Below are positions 1 to 8,794 of a stretch of DNA of 12,569 nt, in pieces. The translations under genes were made by a program, and so were the position numbers. A model generated the notes under the pieces. That model did no database searches. It saw only the letters and a list, made by a program, of their open reading frames with translations, and was not told where the DNA came from. How positions within the stretch are numbered: position 1 is the stretch's first letter; each line of letters opens with the position of its first letter. The stretch is from an uncultured Spirochaetales bacterium (GTDB lineage Bacteria > Spirochaetota > Spirochaetia > Sphaerochaetales > Sphaerochaetaceae), in NCBI GenBank assembly GCA_937902565.1, contig CALFMX010000155.1, positions 1 through 12,569 on the forward strand, written 5' to 3'.

Positions 1-183
1 CTCATCACAGAGGCGCGGCGTGTCGGCTACGAGCAGATGGAGCTTGAGGTGGTCGGTGAGAACGAGGCGGCCGTCGCCCTCTACACGAAGCTCGGCTTCG
101 TCGAGTGGGGCCGCTTGAGGCACGGCTTCAAGAACCGCGACGGCTCCTACCACGACCTCCTGTCAATGGTGCTCACCCTCTGA
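1..183 (+). CDS. GNAT-family N-acetyltransferase, C-terminal part (gene begins before the window)
   Basis: The first 60 codons read in frame 1 to a TGA at 181-183 and look like the end of a GNAT acetyltransferase, which transfers an acetyl group from acetyl-CoA to an amine. The visible part carries the usual end-of-fold pattern: a strand with ELEVVGENEAAVALY, then LYTKLGFVEWGR (the conserved LYxKxGF helix and strand), and a final DGSYHDLLSMVLTL strand. The acetyl-CoA loop (Q/RxxGxG/A) would lie upstream and is not in the window, so the substrate cannot be inferred. The last 11 bases overlap the end of the convergent ArsC/Spx-type gene. The fold assignment is fairly secure; the specific function is unknown. 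Confidence 0.85.
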   Translation, partial: LITEARRVGYEQMELEVVGENEAAVALYTKLGFVEWGRLRHGFKNRDGSYHDLLSMVLTL

Positions 184-526
184 GGCAGGCCTCCCATTCA
201 GCCTCCTTGAAGCCGACGAGCACCCGCTCTCCGGTGACGAGGAGCGGCCGCTTGACCAGCATGCCATCGGTTGCGAGCAGGGCGATGATCTCTTCCCTGC
301 TCATCTCCTTGACCCGATCCTTGAGGCCGAGGTCGCGGTAGAGCTGTCCGCTGGTATTGAAGAACCGTCTCGGTTCAAGGCCGCTTCGGTCGATGTAGGA
401 GGCCAATTCCTCTTGTGTGGGGCGCTGAGCCTTGATATCGCGGTAGGTGTAGGCGATGCCCCTCTCTTCGAGATAGGCCTGTGCCTTTCGGCAGGTTGAG
501 CAACGGGGATAGCAAATGATGGTCAT
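173..526 (-). CDS. ArsC/Spx-family thioredoxin-fold protein
   Basis: A 117-residue protein, the normal size for the ArsC/Spx/YffB family. It has an N-terminal strand (MTIICYPRC) followed by a C9-S-T-C12 motif and RKA at the start of the first helix. The C-terminal half has LLATDGMLVKRPLLV and ERVLVGF, which match the conserved LxKRPxL and VGF segments of the family. Members are either glutaredoxin-dependent arsenate reductases, with one catalytic cysteine, or Spx-type regulators that bind the RNA polymerase alpha subunit and sense redox state through CxxC. A CxxC pair is present, so an Spx-like or thiol-reductase role is as likely as arsenate reduction. No ars genes are nearby. The ATG at 524-526 is preceded by AGGAGG (532-537, spacing 5), which fixes the start. 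It converges with the GNAT gene, with an 11-base overlap. Confidence 0.85.
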   Translation of the reverse strand: MTIICYPRCSTCRKAQAYLEERGIAYTYRDIKAQRPTQEELASYIDRSGLEPRRFFNTSGQLYRDLGLKDRVKEMSREEIIALLATDGMLVKRPLLVTGERVLVGFKEAEWEACLRG

Positions 527-531
527 GGATG

Positions 532-537
532 CCTCCT
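532..537 (-). promoter_or_regulatory. Ribosome binding site of the ArsC/Spx-family gene
   Basis: AGGAGG on the minus strand, five bases before the ATG at 524-526. It is a full-consensus Shine-Dalgarno sequence and decides the start of this gene. Confidence 0.7.
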
Positions 538-617
538 GATGGTCCCATGGTAGCAGAGCTTCGGGAGGAGGACAATCGGAGAATTCTTACAGGTGGCCTA
601 GACCAAAGGCAGAAAAA

Positions 618-647
618 TTGATATATACAATATGTTTCCACCATAAG
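618..647 (+). promoter_or_regulatory. Possible sigma-70 promoter for tig
   Basis: This divergent gap has an AT-rich core. TTGATA (618-623) and CATAAG (642-647), 18 bases apart, are a weak -35/-10 pair. TACAAT at 626-631 is a better -10 by itself but has no -35 at the right distance. No CIRCE-type inverted repeat is visible, so HrcA control is not indicated. The element is tentative. Confidence 0.3.
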
Positions 648-719
648 GACTTTCCCTGACGGGATACACAATACTGGCTTGCCTCCGAGTCATGGAGGGG
701 CCGAAAGGATGAATATAGG

Positions 720-2069
720 ATGATTGCTGATACGAGTATCAAAGAGTTGGAGAACTCCAGTGTCGCGCTGACCGTCACCGTCGGCTCAGAAACGGTTGAG
801 AAGGACTATCAGGAGACGCTGAAGAAGTACGCCTCCACGATCCAGATCAAGGGCTTTCGCAAGGGCAAGGCACCCGTCTCCGTCCTGGAGGGCAAGTTTG
901 GCAAGGCGATTCGCGAGGAGAGCACCTTCAATACCATCGAGGAGGCCCTTAAGGTCGCCATCGATGGAGTCGATGAGAAGCACAAGCCCCTCTCGTTCAG
1001 CGTCCCCGTCCTCCAGGATGAGGAGAGCCTCCTCCCCTTCGAGGCCAACAAGGATGTGACCTTCACTGTCCACTACGACATCATGCCGACCTTCGAGTTG
1101 CCCCAGTACAAGGGCCTCGAGCTCGAGATTCCCGCCGTCGTCGTCGACGACGAGGCTGTCGACAACGAGATCAAGCAGCTCCTCGACCAGAACGCCATGG
1201 TCATCGACAAGGATGGCGAGGCCGCCATGGGCGATATCGTCACCGTCGACTACGTCGAGCTCGATGAGGAGGGGGACGAGGTTGCCGGCACCGAGCGCAA
1301 GGAGTTCACCTTCACCCTCGGCTCCACCTCCAACTTCTACCAGTTCGATGAGGATGTGGTAGGCATGAACGTTGATGAGGAGAAGACCTTCTCCAAGAGT
1401 TATGCCGAAGACTCCACAGTCGAGGGGTATGCCGGCAAGACCATACAGCTTCGTGTGAAGCTGCTCGCCCTCAAGTTCCGTGATATCCCCGTCCTCGACG
1501 ATGAGTTTGCCCAGGACGTCAAGGATGAGTACAAGACCGTTGCCGACTTGCTGGCTGCAACCCGTGAGAAGCTTGAGAAGGCACTCGAAGAGCAGCTTGA
1601 GGGGGCGAAGTTCACCGCCCTGAGCGAGAAGCTGATCGAGAGCACCACCATCGCCCTGCCTGAGTCGATGATCGACTTTGAGGCGGAGCAGAGCTGGAAG
1701 CGCTACCTGCGGCAGATTGGCCTGACTGAGGAGCAGGTCCTCAAATTCATGGACTTCCAGGGCCAGAGCCGCGAGGAGATGCTTGCCCCGATGCGCGACC
1801 AGGCCGCCAAGAGCCTTCGCCTCCAGTTGATCATGGACAAGGTCAAGGAGGAGGAGAAGTTCGAGGTCGATGAGGCAGAGGTCACCAAGGTCCTCGATGA
1901 GCAGACTCAGGGAGTCACTGATGAGGAGCAGCGGGCCTACTATCGCACGATGATCGAGGACGAGATGCGCTTTGCAAAGGTCGGCCCCTTCCTCTTGGAG
2001 AACAACACCTTCAAGGAGGGGGAGAAGGTCTCCTATGCCACCTTCATGGATGGGTCCTACGACGCCTAG
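720..2069 (+). CDS. tig: Trigger factor, ribosome-associated chaperone and peptidyl-prolyl isomerase
   Basis: A 449-residue protein, the usual trigger factor length. It binds the ribosome next to the exit tunnel and shields nascent chains in the cytoplasm. The N-terminal domain contains the ribosome-docking signature GFRKGKAP at residues 45-52. An FKBP-like PPIase domain follows at about 168-250 (GDIVTVDYVELDEEG to GKTIQLRVKLLAL). The rest is the helical, acidic substrate-cradle domain, including IPVLDDEFAQDV right after the PPIase domain as in other trigger factors. The ATG at 720 has AAAGGA at 704-709 upstream. It lies just before clpP and clpX, the classical tig-clpP-clpX order, but an intrinsic terminator separates it from clpP. 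The assignment is secure. Confidence 0.97.
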   Translation: MIADTSIKELENSSVALTVTVGSETVEKDYQETLKKYASTIQIKGFRKGKAPVSVLEGKFGKAIREESTFNTIEEALKVAIDGVDEKHKPLSFSVPVLQDEESLLPFEANKDVTFTVHYDIMPTFELPQYKGLELEIPAVVVDDEAVDNEIKQLLDQNAMVIDKDGEAAMGDIVTVDYVELDEEGDEVAGTERKEFTFTLGSTSNFYQFDEDVVGMNVDEEKTFSKSYAEDSTVEGYAGKTIQLRVKLLALKFRDIPVLDDEFAQDVKDEYKTVADLLAATREKLEKALEEQLEGAKFTALSEKLIESTTIALPESMIDFEAEQSWKRYLRQIGLTEEQVLKFMDFQGQSREEMLAPMRDQAAKSLRLQLIMDKVKEEEKFEVDEAEVTKVLDEQTQGVTDEEQRAYYRTMIEDEMRFAKVGPFLLENNTFKEGEKVSYATFMDGSYDA

Positions 2070-2077
2070 CCTAAGGG

Positions 2078-2106
2078 GTGAAAAATCGGTACTCTACTTC
2101 TATACA
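2078..2106 (+). promoter_or_regulatory. Possible clpP promoter overlapping the tig terminator
   Basis: GTGAAA (2078-2083) and TATACA (2101-2106) lie 17 bases apart and each match 4 of 6 consensus positions. If used, transcription would start near 2113, inside the left arm of the terminator hairpin. The clpP transcript could then not form that terminator. The match is weak and the call is tentative. Confidence 0.25.
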
Positions 2107-2138
2107 AGGCGGAACCTCACCGGCTCCGCCTTCTTATT
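2106..2138 (+). terminator. Intrinsic terminator or attenuator between tig and clpP
   Basis: AAGGCGGAACC (2106-2116) and GGCTCCGCCTT (2122-2132) form an 11-bp stem with one A-C mismatch and a five-base loop. A short T-rich tail (CTTATT, 2133-2138) follows. It ends 20 bases before the clpP start codon, so clpPX expression needs read-through or its own promoter. The short, interrupted T tract suggests partial rather than full termination. Confidence 0.65.
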
Positions 2139-2158
2139 CCAAGCACAGGGGGTGTGCA

Positions 2159-2766
2159 ATGAACAACCATCCGGTCAGGATGTATAATGCAATACCAATG
2201 GTCGTCGAACAGTCCGGTATCGGCGAACGTGCCTATGATATCTTCAGCCGGCTGCTCAAGGACCGGATCGTCTTCCTTGACGGGGAGATCCACGACGCCA
2301 ACGCCGACCTGGTGGTGGCCCAGTTGCTCTTCCTCGACAGCGAGGACCCGGGCAAGGACATCAGCCTCTATATCAACAGCCCCGGTGGTTCGGTCACCGC
2401 CGGCCTTGCCATCTACGATACGATCCAGTACCTGCACTGCGATGTGCAGACGATCTGCATGGGCCAGGCGTGCTCGATGGCCGCTCTCCTCCTGGCCAGC
2501 GGCAGCGACGGCAAGCGCTGGGCCCTTCCCTCCTCCCGGGTGATGATCCACCAACCGTGGGGTGGCGTCGAGGGCCAGGCCGCCGACATCTCCATCCAGG
2601 CGCGTGAGATCGGCCGGCTCAAGCAGCTGACCATCGATATCCTCGCCCGCCACACCAAGCGCAGCATCGAAGAGATACGCCGCGACGTGGAGCGGGACTT
2701 CTTTCTCGCCGCCGAAGACGCAGTCTCCTACGGCTTGGTCGACAACGTCATGAAAAGGAGCTCCTG

Positions 2767-2767
<1 letters not shown>
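2159..2767 (+). CDS. clpP: ATP-dependent Clp protease proteolytic subunit ClpP
   Basis: The serine peptidase chamber of ClpXP. From the ATG at 2159 it is 202 residues, close to the family norm of about 200. The catalytic triad is visible: Ser106 in [11 protein letters not shown], His131 in RVMIHQP, and Asp180 in [18 protein letters not shown]. The oxyanion and substrate strand [15 protein letters not shown] lies at about 74-88. An in-frame GTG at 2078 would add 27 residues but would translate through the terminator hairpin, so the ATG at 2159 with AGGGGGTG upstream (2147-2154) is preferred. The normal GxASM is here GQACSM, with Cys105 before the active serine, a minor variation. The stop codon overlaps the clpX start by one base (TGATG), so the two are translationally coupled. 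Confidence 0.96.
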
Positions 2768-3996
<1,229 letters not shown>

Positions 3997-4995
3997 GCCG
4001 TTCAGCTACCCGGCGGTCGATGGAGAGATCATTGTCCTCCTCAAGGACAGGCCTGAGTTCATCGTGGCAGGGCATGTCGGCCCCGACGGCGACTGTCTCT
4101 CCAGCCAGTTTGCCATGGCTGCCTTGCTGCAGAAGCTTGGCAAGGTGGTCCACCTAGCCAACGCCGGTCCCTTCGACCGCTCCGAGATCGCCCACCTGCG
4201 CTCCGACTTCCTCACACACATCGATGATGGGCTGAGGGGACGCAATCCGGTGGTGGTGGTCGTCGACTGCTCCAGTCCCGACCGCCTCGGCCACCTCGCC
4301 GATGAGATCGAGGGCTTGACCACACTCGTCTTCGACCACCACTCAAGCGGGGAGAAGTTTGGCGATTTTCGCTACATCGTCCCCCGTTCGGTCTCCACCA
4401 CCATGATCATCATGCACCTCTACAAGACGATGGGGGTTCCCATCGACACGGAGATCGCCGAACACCTCTTCTTCGGCCTCGCCACCGACAGTGGCTTCTT
4501 CCGCTTCCTCTCCTCCTACCGTGGTGAGACGCTGCGCATGGCAGCCGAGCTCGTCGACCTGGGGGTAAGCCCCAATGCGATGGCCGACCGGATGAGCGGG
4601 GGCAAGAGCGAGGGGTACGTCCGGTACCTCGGCAAGCTCATCGATCGCAGCGAGAGCCTCTTTGGTGGCAAGCTGATGATCTCATCCTCCTATCTGAAGG
4701 ATGCACGCTCCTTCACCACCAGCGACAAGCCCAGTGATTCCCTCTACCAGATCCTCCTCTCCATCGAGGGGGTTGAGATGGTACTCTACTTCAAGGAGAT
4801 CGACCACAATGTCACCGAGGTAGGCATGCGGTCTGCCTATACCAGCCCGATCAACGTCGGCGAGCTCGCCGAGTCGCTGGGGGGCGGTGGCCACCGCAAG
4901 GCCAGCGGTGTGACGCTGGAGTGCTCCATCGACGAGGCCAAGCGCCGGCTCATCGAGGCGGCGGGAGCACTGCTCCTCTCGTAGATGGCACGCAC

Positions 4996-5035
4996 ATTGC
5001 ATGCTCTTGTGAACATCACACAAGGAGCATGCAAT
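4996..5035 (+). promoter_or_regulatory. Hairpin that sequesters the ribosome binding site and start codon of the sigma-like gene
   Basis: ATTGCATGCTC (4996-5006) pairs perfectly with GAGCATGCAAT (5025-5035). Inside it, TTGTG (5007-5011) pairs with CACAA (5019-5023). G5024 is bulged and the loop is AACATCA (5012-5018). This gives 16 base pairs. The right arm contains the Shine-Dalgarno AAGGAG (5022-5027) and the first two bases of the ATG at 5034. The left arm starts 12 bases after the upstream stop codon. No T tract follows, so it is not an intrinsic terminator. The pairing is seen directly; a role as a translational switch or coupling device is inferred. Confidence 0.75.
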
Positions 5036-6035
5036 GAGAATCCTTCCCCTCTGTGAAACAGCATCCCTGGCCCTGGACAGGCTGGTGATGAGCTGCCAGA
5101 ACCAACCTTCCAACGCTGAGCTCTACCAAACCGTGCACGAGAAGACCCAACAGTTGCTCTACGAGCTGCCCTCCCACCTCCACGTGCTCGACGAGGAGGA
5201 GTGCGCGTCCTTCCTCTTCTTCTGCTGGGATGCCATAGACCACTACATCACGACCTTCCGCACCGGCAGGCTCTCCTACCTCGGCTACCTCAGCCAGGTG
5301 GTCCGCCAGCGGAGCCGCTACTACATCGCCCAACAGCGCGAGCGGGCCCACAAGGAGCGGCTCCTCATCAAGAGCCAGCCTTACGCCTATGATGATGACT
5401 CCTCCAGCATGACGGGAGAGAGCGAATACCCCTATGGCCCGTCGTGTGATCCGGCAACCCTCGATATCGAAAACCTCCCCGCCCTCTTCAACCAACTGCT
5501 CACATCCGAAGCCAGGCCCCCCGAACGGAGTTCTCCTGCGATCAGCGAGCAGCTGCAGGCGCTCTTTCTCAAGGAGACCAATCGCCGGCGCCTCCTCATC
5601 GTCCTCACCCTCTGCCCCGACATGGCCAACACCCACCTCCTCGATGAGCTCTCCCTCCTGTTGGGCGTCGACCGTACCTGCCTCTCCACCTACCTTGCCA
5701 CCGCCGAGATCCTTCTTGAGAAGAAGCGACACTGCCGAGAGGAGTTTGAGGCGGTGAGCAACCGTCACTTTCGCCGGCTCCTGGAGATCGAGGCGCAGAT
5801 CGATGGAGAGACCGAAGAGGAGGAGCTCGAGCGGCTCAGGGCCCTGCGAGAGTGGACGGCAGGGGTCTACAAGGCCAAGGTGACCAAGATCCGTGAGCAG
5901 GAGATGGCCCTGACCCACAACGAAGCGAGCCGGATCTTGGGAATCCCCAAGGGGACGGTGGACAGTTCGGTCTACTATATCCGCCGACTTCTCCAATCCT
6001 ATATGGACGAGACCGGTGGCAATGAGTATCCTTGA
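5034..6035 (+). CDS. Sigma-factor-like protein with a C-terminal region-4-type helix-turn-helix, spirochaete type
   Basis: A 333-residue protein with no close named family that I recognise. Residues about 55-108 (EECASFLFFCWDAIDHYITTFRTG, then LGYLSQVVRQRSRYYIAQQRER) resemble sigma-70 region 2 helices. About 183-229 holds a possible second helix-turn-helix (HLLDELSLLLGVDRTCLSTYL). Residues 293-324 (LTHNEASRILGIPKGTVDSSVYYIRRLL) look like a region-4 DNA-binding HTH. Between them is an acidic, charged helical stretch (EIEAQIDGETEEEELERLRALREW). I recall similar unnamed proteins in spirochaetes, but this is memory and not a search. It could be a divergent sigma factor or a degenerate relative acting as a regulator. 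The start at ATG 5034 is fixed by AAGGAG at spacing 6, buried in the hairpin. The stop lies four bases before the rdgB start. Confidence 0.7.
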   Translation: MRILPLCETASLALDRLVMSCQNQPSNAELYQTVHEKTQQLLYELPSHLHVLDEEECASFLFFCWDAIDHYITTFRTGRLSYLGYLSQVVRQRSRYYIAQQRERAHKERLLIKSQPYAYDDDSSSMTGESEYPYGPSCDPATLDIENLPALFNQLLTSEARPPERSSPAISEQLQALFLKETNRRRLLIVLTLCPDMANTHLLDELSLLLGVDRTCLSTYLATAEILLEKKRHCREEFEAVSNRHFRRLLEIEAQIDGETEEEELERLRALREWTAGVYKAKVTKIREQEMALTHNEASRILGIPKGTVDSSVYYIRRLLQSYMDETGGNEYP

Positions 6036-6039
6036 GTAC

Positions 6040-6648
6040 ATGAAGATCCTGCTGGCATCCAACAATGACCATAAACGGGAGGAGTTCTCCCGTATCTTTG
6101 ATACCCATACCATCGCCCTCCCCCGTGACCTCTCCCTGGCCTTTGACTTCGAGGAGACGAAGGAGACGTTCACCGAGAATGCACTGGACAAGGCGATGGC
6201 CCTCCGGCCCCTCGCCCCCGCAGGGTGGGTCGTCCTGGCAGACGACAGCGGTCTCTGTGTCGATGCACTTGGTGGGGGGCCTGGGGTCCGTACCGCCCGC
6301 TATGGGCAGAAACCTGACGGAACATTGCTCGAGAGCGGAGAGCGCAACCAATACCTCTTGAAGAACCTCTCCCACCTCACCACCCTCGAAGAGCGGAGTG
6401 CTCACTTCGTCTGCGCCCTGGCCCTGGTGGTCAATGAACACCGCATCTATACCGTATGCGAACACGTCGACGGATTCATCGCCTTCGAGGCGAGCGGCAG
6501 CACCGGCTTCGGCTACGACCCGGTCTTCATCGTCGAGGCGGTCGGGGCCCCTATGGCCACCCTCGCCGAAGGCGAGAAGGATCGATACAGCCACCGTGGC
6601 GTGGCATCACGACGCATGAAAACCATCTTGGAGGAGATAGAACTATGA
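6040..6648 (+). CDS. rdgB: RdgB/HAM1-family non-canonical purine NTP pyrophosphatase (ITPase/XTPase)
   Basis: A 202-residue enzyme expected to hydrolyse ITP, dITP and XTP to the monophosphate and PPi, keeping deaminated purines out of nucleic acids. Family motifs are all present: the N-terminal ILLASNNDHKREEF (3-16), metal-site Glu39/Asp69 in FEETKETFTENALDKA and LADDSGLCVDAL, GGPGVRTARYG (79-89), TGFGYDPVF (155-163) and SHRGVA (184-189). GTG 6016 and ATG 6022 are alternative in-frame starts inside the preceding gene. ATG 6040 is preferred because homologues start right before the ILLA strand, although no strong Shine-Dalgarno precedes it; reinitiation after the stop at 6033-6035 would explain that. 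The gene overlaps pepF by four bases (ATGA). Confidence 0.93.
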   Translation: MKILLASNNDHKREEFSRIFDTHTIALPRDLSLAFDFEETKETFTENALDKAMALRPLAPAGWVVLADDSGLCVDALGGGPGVRTARYGQKPDGTLLESGERNQYLLKNLSHLTTLEERSAHFVCALALVVNEHRIYTVCEHVDGFIAFEASGSTGFGYDPVFIVEAVGAPMATLAEGEKDRYSHRGVASRRMKTILEEIEL

Positions 6649-8423
6649 AGATAATGGAACGAAACGAACAGAGAGTAGAGGATACCTGGGACCTGGGGAG
6701 CCTCTATGAGAGCGTAGACGCCTGGGAACGGGCAAAAGACGAGATCGAGGGGCGCATCGTCGAGGCGGCCTCCCTGAAGGGCAGCCTTCTCAAAGGCAAA
6801 GAGTCCTTTGTCAACGCAATTGCGTGGTACAGCGAGACGATGCAACTGATGGAGCGCCTCCACACCTACGCCTTCCTCACCTGGGCCACCGATGCCGCCA
6901 ACAGTGACTCCACACGGATGTACTCCCTCTCCGGTGACGCCCTTGCCCGCCTCTCCACCGCCCTCGCCTTCTTCGGCGTCGAGCTGATGGAGATCGACGA
7001 CGAGACGATCGCCTCCTACCTGGATGACCCCGCCCTCTCTGACTATGCTGTCTTCATCAGGAAGGCACGCCACCTGAAGCCCTATACCCTCAGTGAGCGT
7101 GAGGAGCGGCTGCTGGCGATGCAGTCCGACGCAGCGTCCACAGCCCGCACGGTCTTCAGTGACCTGACCAACGTCGACTTCGACTTCGGATCGGTCGATG
7201 GCAAGCCATTGAGCCAGTCGACCCTCTCCTCCTTCCTGATGAGTGATGATGGAGATCTGAGAAAGAGGGCCTATACACAGTTCTACGGCGTCTATGACGC
7301 ACACAAGCATACCCTGGGCCGCCTCTATGAGGGGCAGGTCAAACAGGACCTCTTCCGCAGCCGTGCACGCGGCTACGAGAGTGCCCGGGCGATGCCCCTC
7401 TACGGCGACGATGTGCCGCTTGCCGTCTATGACAACCTCATCGAGAGCGTCCACGAAGCCTTCCCCACCCTCCATCGCTACTACGCCCTGCGTGCCAAGG
7501 CGTTGGGCCTGGAGACACTCGGGCACTGGGATGTCTATGTCCCGCTGGTGGACGGTATCAAGGCACATACACCGTATGAGGAGGCCGTCGCCATCATCGC
7601 AGAGGCCCTCAAGCCGCTGGGAAACGACTATGTGAAGACGCTCACCGACGGGCTGACCACCGAGCGGTGGGTAGACCGCTATGAGAACAAGGGCAAGCGC
7701 AGCGGCGCCTTCAGCAGCGGCTCCTTCACCGGCAAGCCCTACATCCTGCTCAACTACAAGGAGGACGTGCTGCGCGACCTCTTCACCGTCGCCCACGAAG
7801 GGGGCCACTCGATGCACAGCTACTACAGCAGCAAGAACAACCCCTTCCTCCACTACGACTACACCATCTTCGAGGCAGAGGTCGCCTCGACCTTCAACGA
7901 GCAGCTGGTGGCCCGTTACCTGATCGATACGGCCAAGGATGACCGGATGAAGGCGTTCATCATCGCCAAGCAGATCGACGATATGGTCGCCACCCTCTTC
8001 AGACAGACGATGTTCGCCGAATTCGAGATGAACGTCCATGCCAAGGCGGAGGCGGGCGAGCCAGTGACACTGAAGATGATCAGGGAGGAGTATGGGGCCC
8101 TGCAGCGTGCCTACTTCGGGCCGCAGGTGACCTTCCTTGAGACGAGTGACCTCGAGGGGCTGCGCATCCCCCACTTCTACTCCCCCTTCTACGTCTACAA
8201 GTACGCCACCGGCCTCTCGGCAGCCATCGCCCTCTCGAAGAAAGTCATGGAGGGCGGCGTGAAGGAGCGCGACCAATACCTCGCCTTCCTTGCAAGCGGA
8301 GGGAGCAAATACCCGATTGAATCGCTGAAGGAGGCTGGGGTTGATATGTCCACCCCAGATCCGGTCAGGGAGGCGATCAGGAGCTTTGAATCGCTGATCG
8401 ACCAGTTCGAAGCCCTTCTATAG
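6645..8423 (+). CDS. pepF: Oligoendopeptidase F, M3-family zinc peptidase
   Basis: A 592-residue cytoplasmic metallopeptidase of the M3B/PepF type, which degrades short peptides (roughly 7-17 residues in studied members), including those released by proteases such as ClpXP. The zinc motif HEGGH is at 384-388 within FTVAHEGGHSMHSYYS. The third ligand is expected to be Glu412 in FEAEVASTFNE. Near the end, HFYSPFYVYKYATGLSAAIAL (positions 8173-8235 of the DNA) matches the substrate-binding Tyr-rich segment of the family. The N-terminal region (TWDLGSLYESVDAWERA) is the usual PepF beginning. The true start is ATG 6645, with GGAGGAG at 6630-6636 and a four-base overlap with rdgB; the open frame extends upstream only as noise. 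It appears to be the last gene of the operon. Confidence 0.95.
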   Translation: MKIMERNEQRVEDTWDLGSLYESVDAWERAKDEIEGRIVEAASLKGSLLKGKESFVNAIAWYSETMQLMERLHTYAFLTWATDAANSDSTRMYSLSGDALARLSTALAFFGVELMEIDDETIASYLDDPALSDYAVFIRKARHLKPYTLSEREERLLAMQSDAASTARTVFSDLTNVDFDFGSVDGKPLSQSTLSSFLMSDDGDLRKRAYTQFYGVYDAHKHTLGRLYEGQVKQDLFRSRARGYESARAMPLYGDDVPLAVYDNLIESVHEAFPTLHRYYALRAKALGLETLGHWDVYVPLVDGIKAHTPYEEAVAIIAEALKPLGNDYVKTLTDGLTTERWVDRYENKGKRSGAFSSGSFTGKPYILLNYKEDVLRDLFTVAHEGGHSMHSYYSSKNNPFLHYDYTIFEAEVASTFNEQLVARYLIDTAKDDRMKAFIIAKQIDDMVATLFRQTMFAEFEMNVHAKAEAGEPVTLKMIREEYGALQRAYFGPQVTFLETSDLEGLRIPHFYSPFYVYKYATGLSAAIALSKKVMEGGVKERDQYLAFLASGGSKYPIESLKEAGVDMSTPDPVREAIRSFESLIDQFEALL

Positions 8424-8437
8424 GGAGTCCCCCATCC

Positions 8438-8484
8438 ATTCTGATACTATTCGTTGACAAAAATGATCAGGATAGTATCAGAAT
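8438..8484. repeat. 13-bp perfect inverted repeat downstream of pepF
   Basis: ATTCTGATACTAT (8438-8450) is repeated as its exact reverse complement at 8472-8484, separated by 21 bases. The spacer carries a perfect TTGACA at 8454-8459. There is no T tract after the right arm, so an intrinsic terminator is unlikely. An operator is more plausible. It begins 15 bases after the pepF stop codon. Confidence 0.7.
8454..8481 (+). promoter_or_regulatory. Possible regulated promoter inside the inverted repeat
   Basis: TTGACA (8454-8459, full -35 consensus) is followed after 16 bases by TATCAG (8476-8481, 4 of 6 of the -10 consensus). The -10 lies in the right arm of the inverted repeat and overlaps the direct repeats, so a bound protein would block it. 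No clear gene follows on this strand until the tRNA near 8867. The call is weak. Confidence 0.3.
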
Positions 8485-8496
8485 GTGATCAGAACA
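8464..8496 (+). repeat. Three contiguous imperfect 11-bp direct repeats
   Basis: Three adjacent units begin at 8464, 8475 and 8486: TGATCAGGATA, GTATCAGAATG and TGATCAGAACA. The shared core ATCAGRA sits at 8466, 8477 and 8488, exactly 11 bases apart, about one helical turn. An inverted copy of the core (TTCTGAT) lies at 8439-8445 in the left arm of the larger inverted repeat. The array looks like a multi-site operator. Confidence 0.55.
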
Positions 8497-8794
8497 AAGG
8501 GTACTCGATCTGTTTTCTAAAAGCGCGACGGGTGCATTGAAGCGAGCGTATACTCCTGCAATCATCAAACAGTCATTGCCTTTGCCAACACCGGTGGCGG
8601 TACAATATCGTTGATGGGACAGGGGATGTCGTTGGCGTAGAGAGTGCAGATCGCGTAACGCTTCAGCAACGCGGTTCGTGGAGTACCATCAGCAAACAAT
8701 TGAAGGCGAAACACGTATTCTAGCCTCTTGTGTGAAGTGGAGTAGACATTCGAGCAATCGCTAGAAGATGAGAGAGTGGCCCATGGCACCCTAA
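8497..8794. other. Intergenic stretch without a supported gene
   Basis: This stretch is less GC-rich than the flanking genes. A minus-strand open frame (8565-8831, TTG start, 88 codons) runs through it and continues toward the tRNA, but it has no Shine-Dalgarno sequence and no recognisable motif, so it is not called. The stretch could be an untranslated leader, a small RNA or decayed coding DNA. Confidence 0.4.

Noticed and set aside
527..719. CIRCE heat-shock operator before tig
   Set aside because: Neither the TTAGCACTC half-site nor its inverted partner is present in this gap.
2078..2158. N-terminal extension of ClpP by 27 residues from a GTG
   Set aside because: The extension would be translated from the terminator hairpin, lacks a good ribosome binding site and is not found in typical ClpP. 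ATG 2159 fits the family length.
5016..6191. 391-codon antisense open frame over the sigma-like gene
   Set aside because: The plus-strand gene has a strong ribosome binding site, HTH motifs and operon context. The antisense frame has low complexity and no motif.
6513..8276. 587-codon open frame antisense to pepF
   Set aside because: It lies wholly opposite a clear peptidase gene with catalytic motifs. Long antisense frames are expected from the GC-rich codon use here, and the translation shows no domain.
8438..8484. Inverted repeat as a pepF terminator
   Set aside because: The loop is 21 bases, the arms are AT-rich and no T tract follows. The phased direct repeats fit an operator better.
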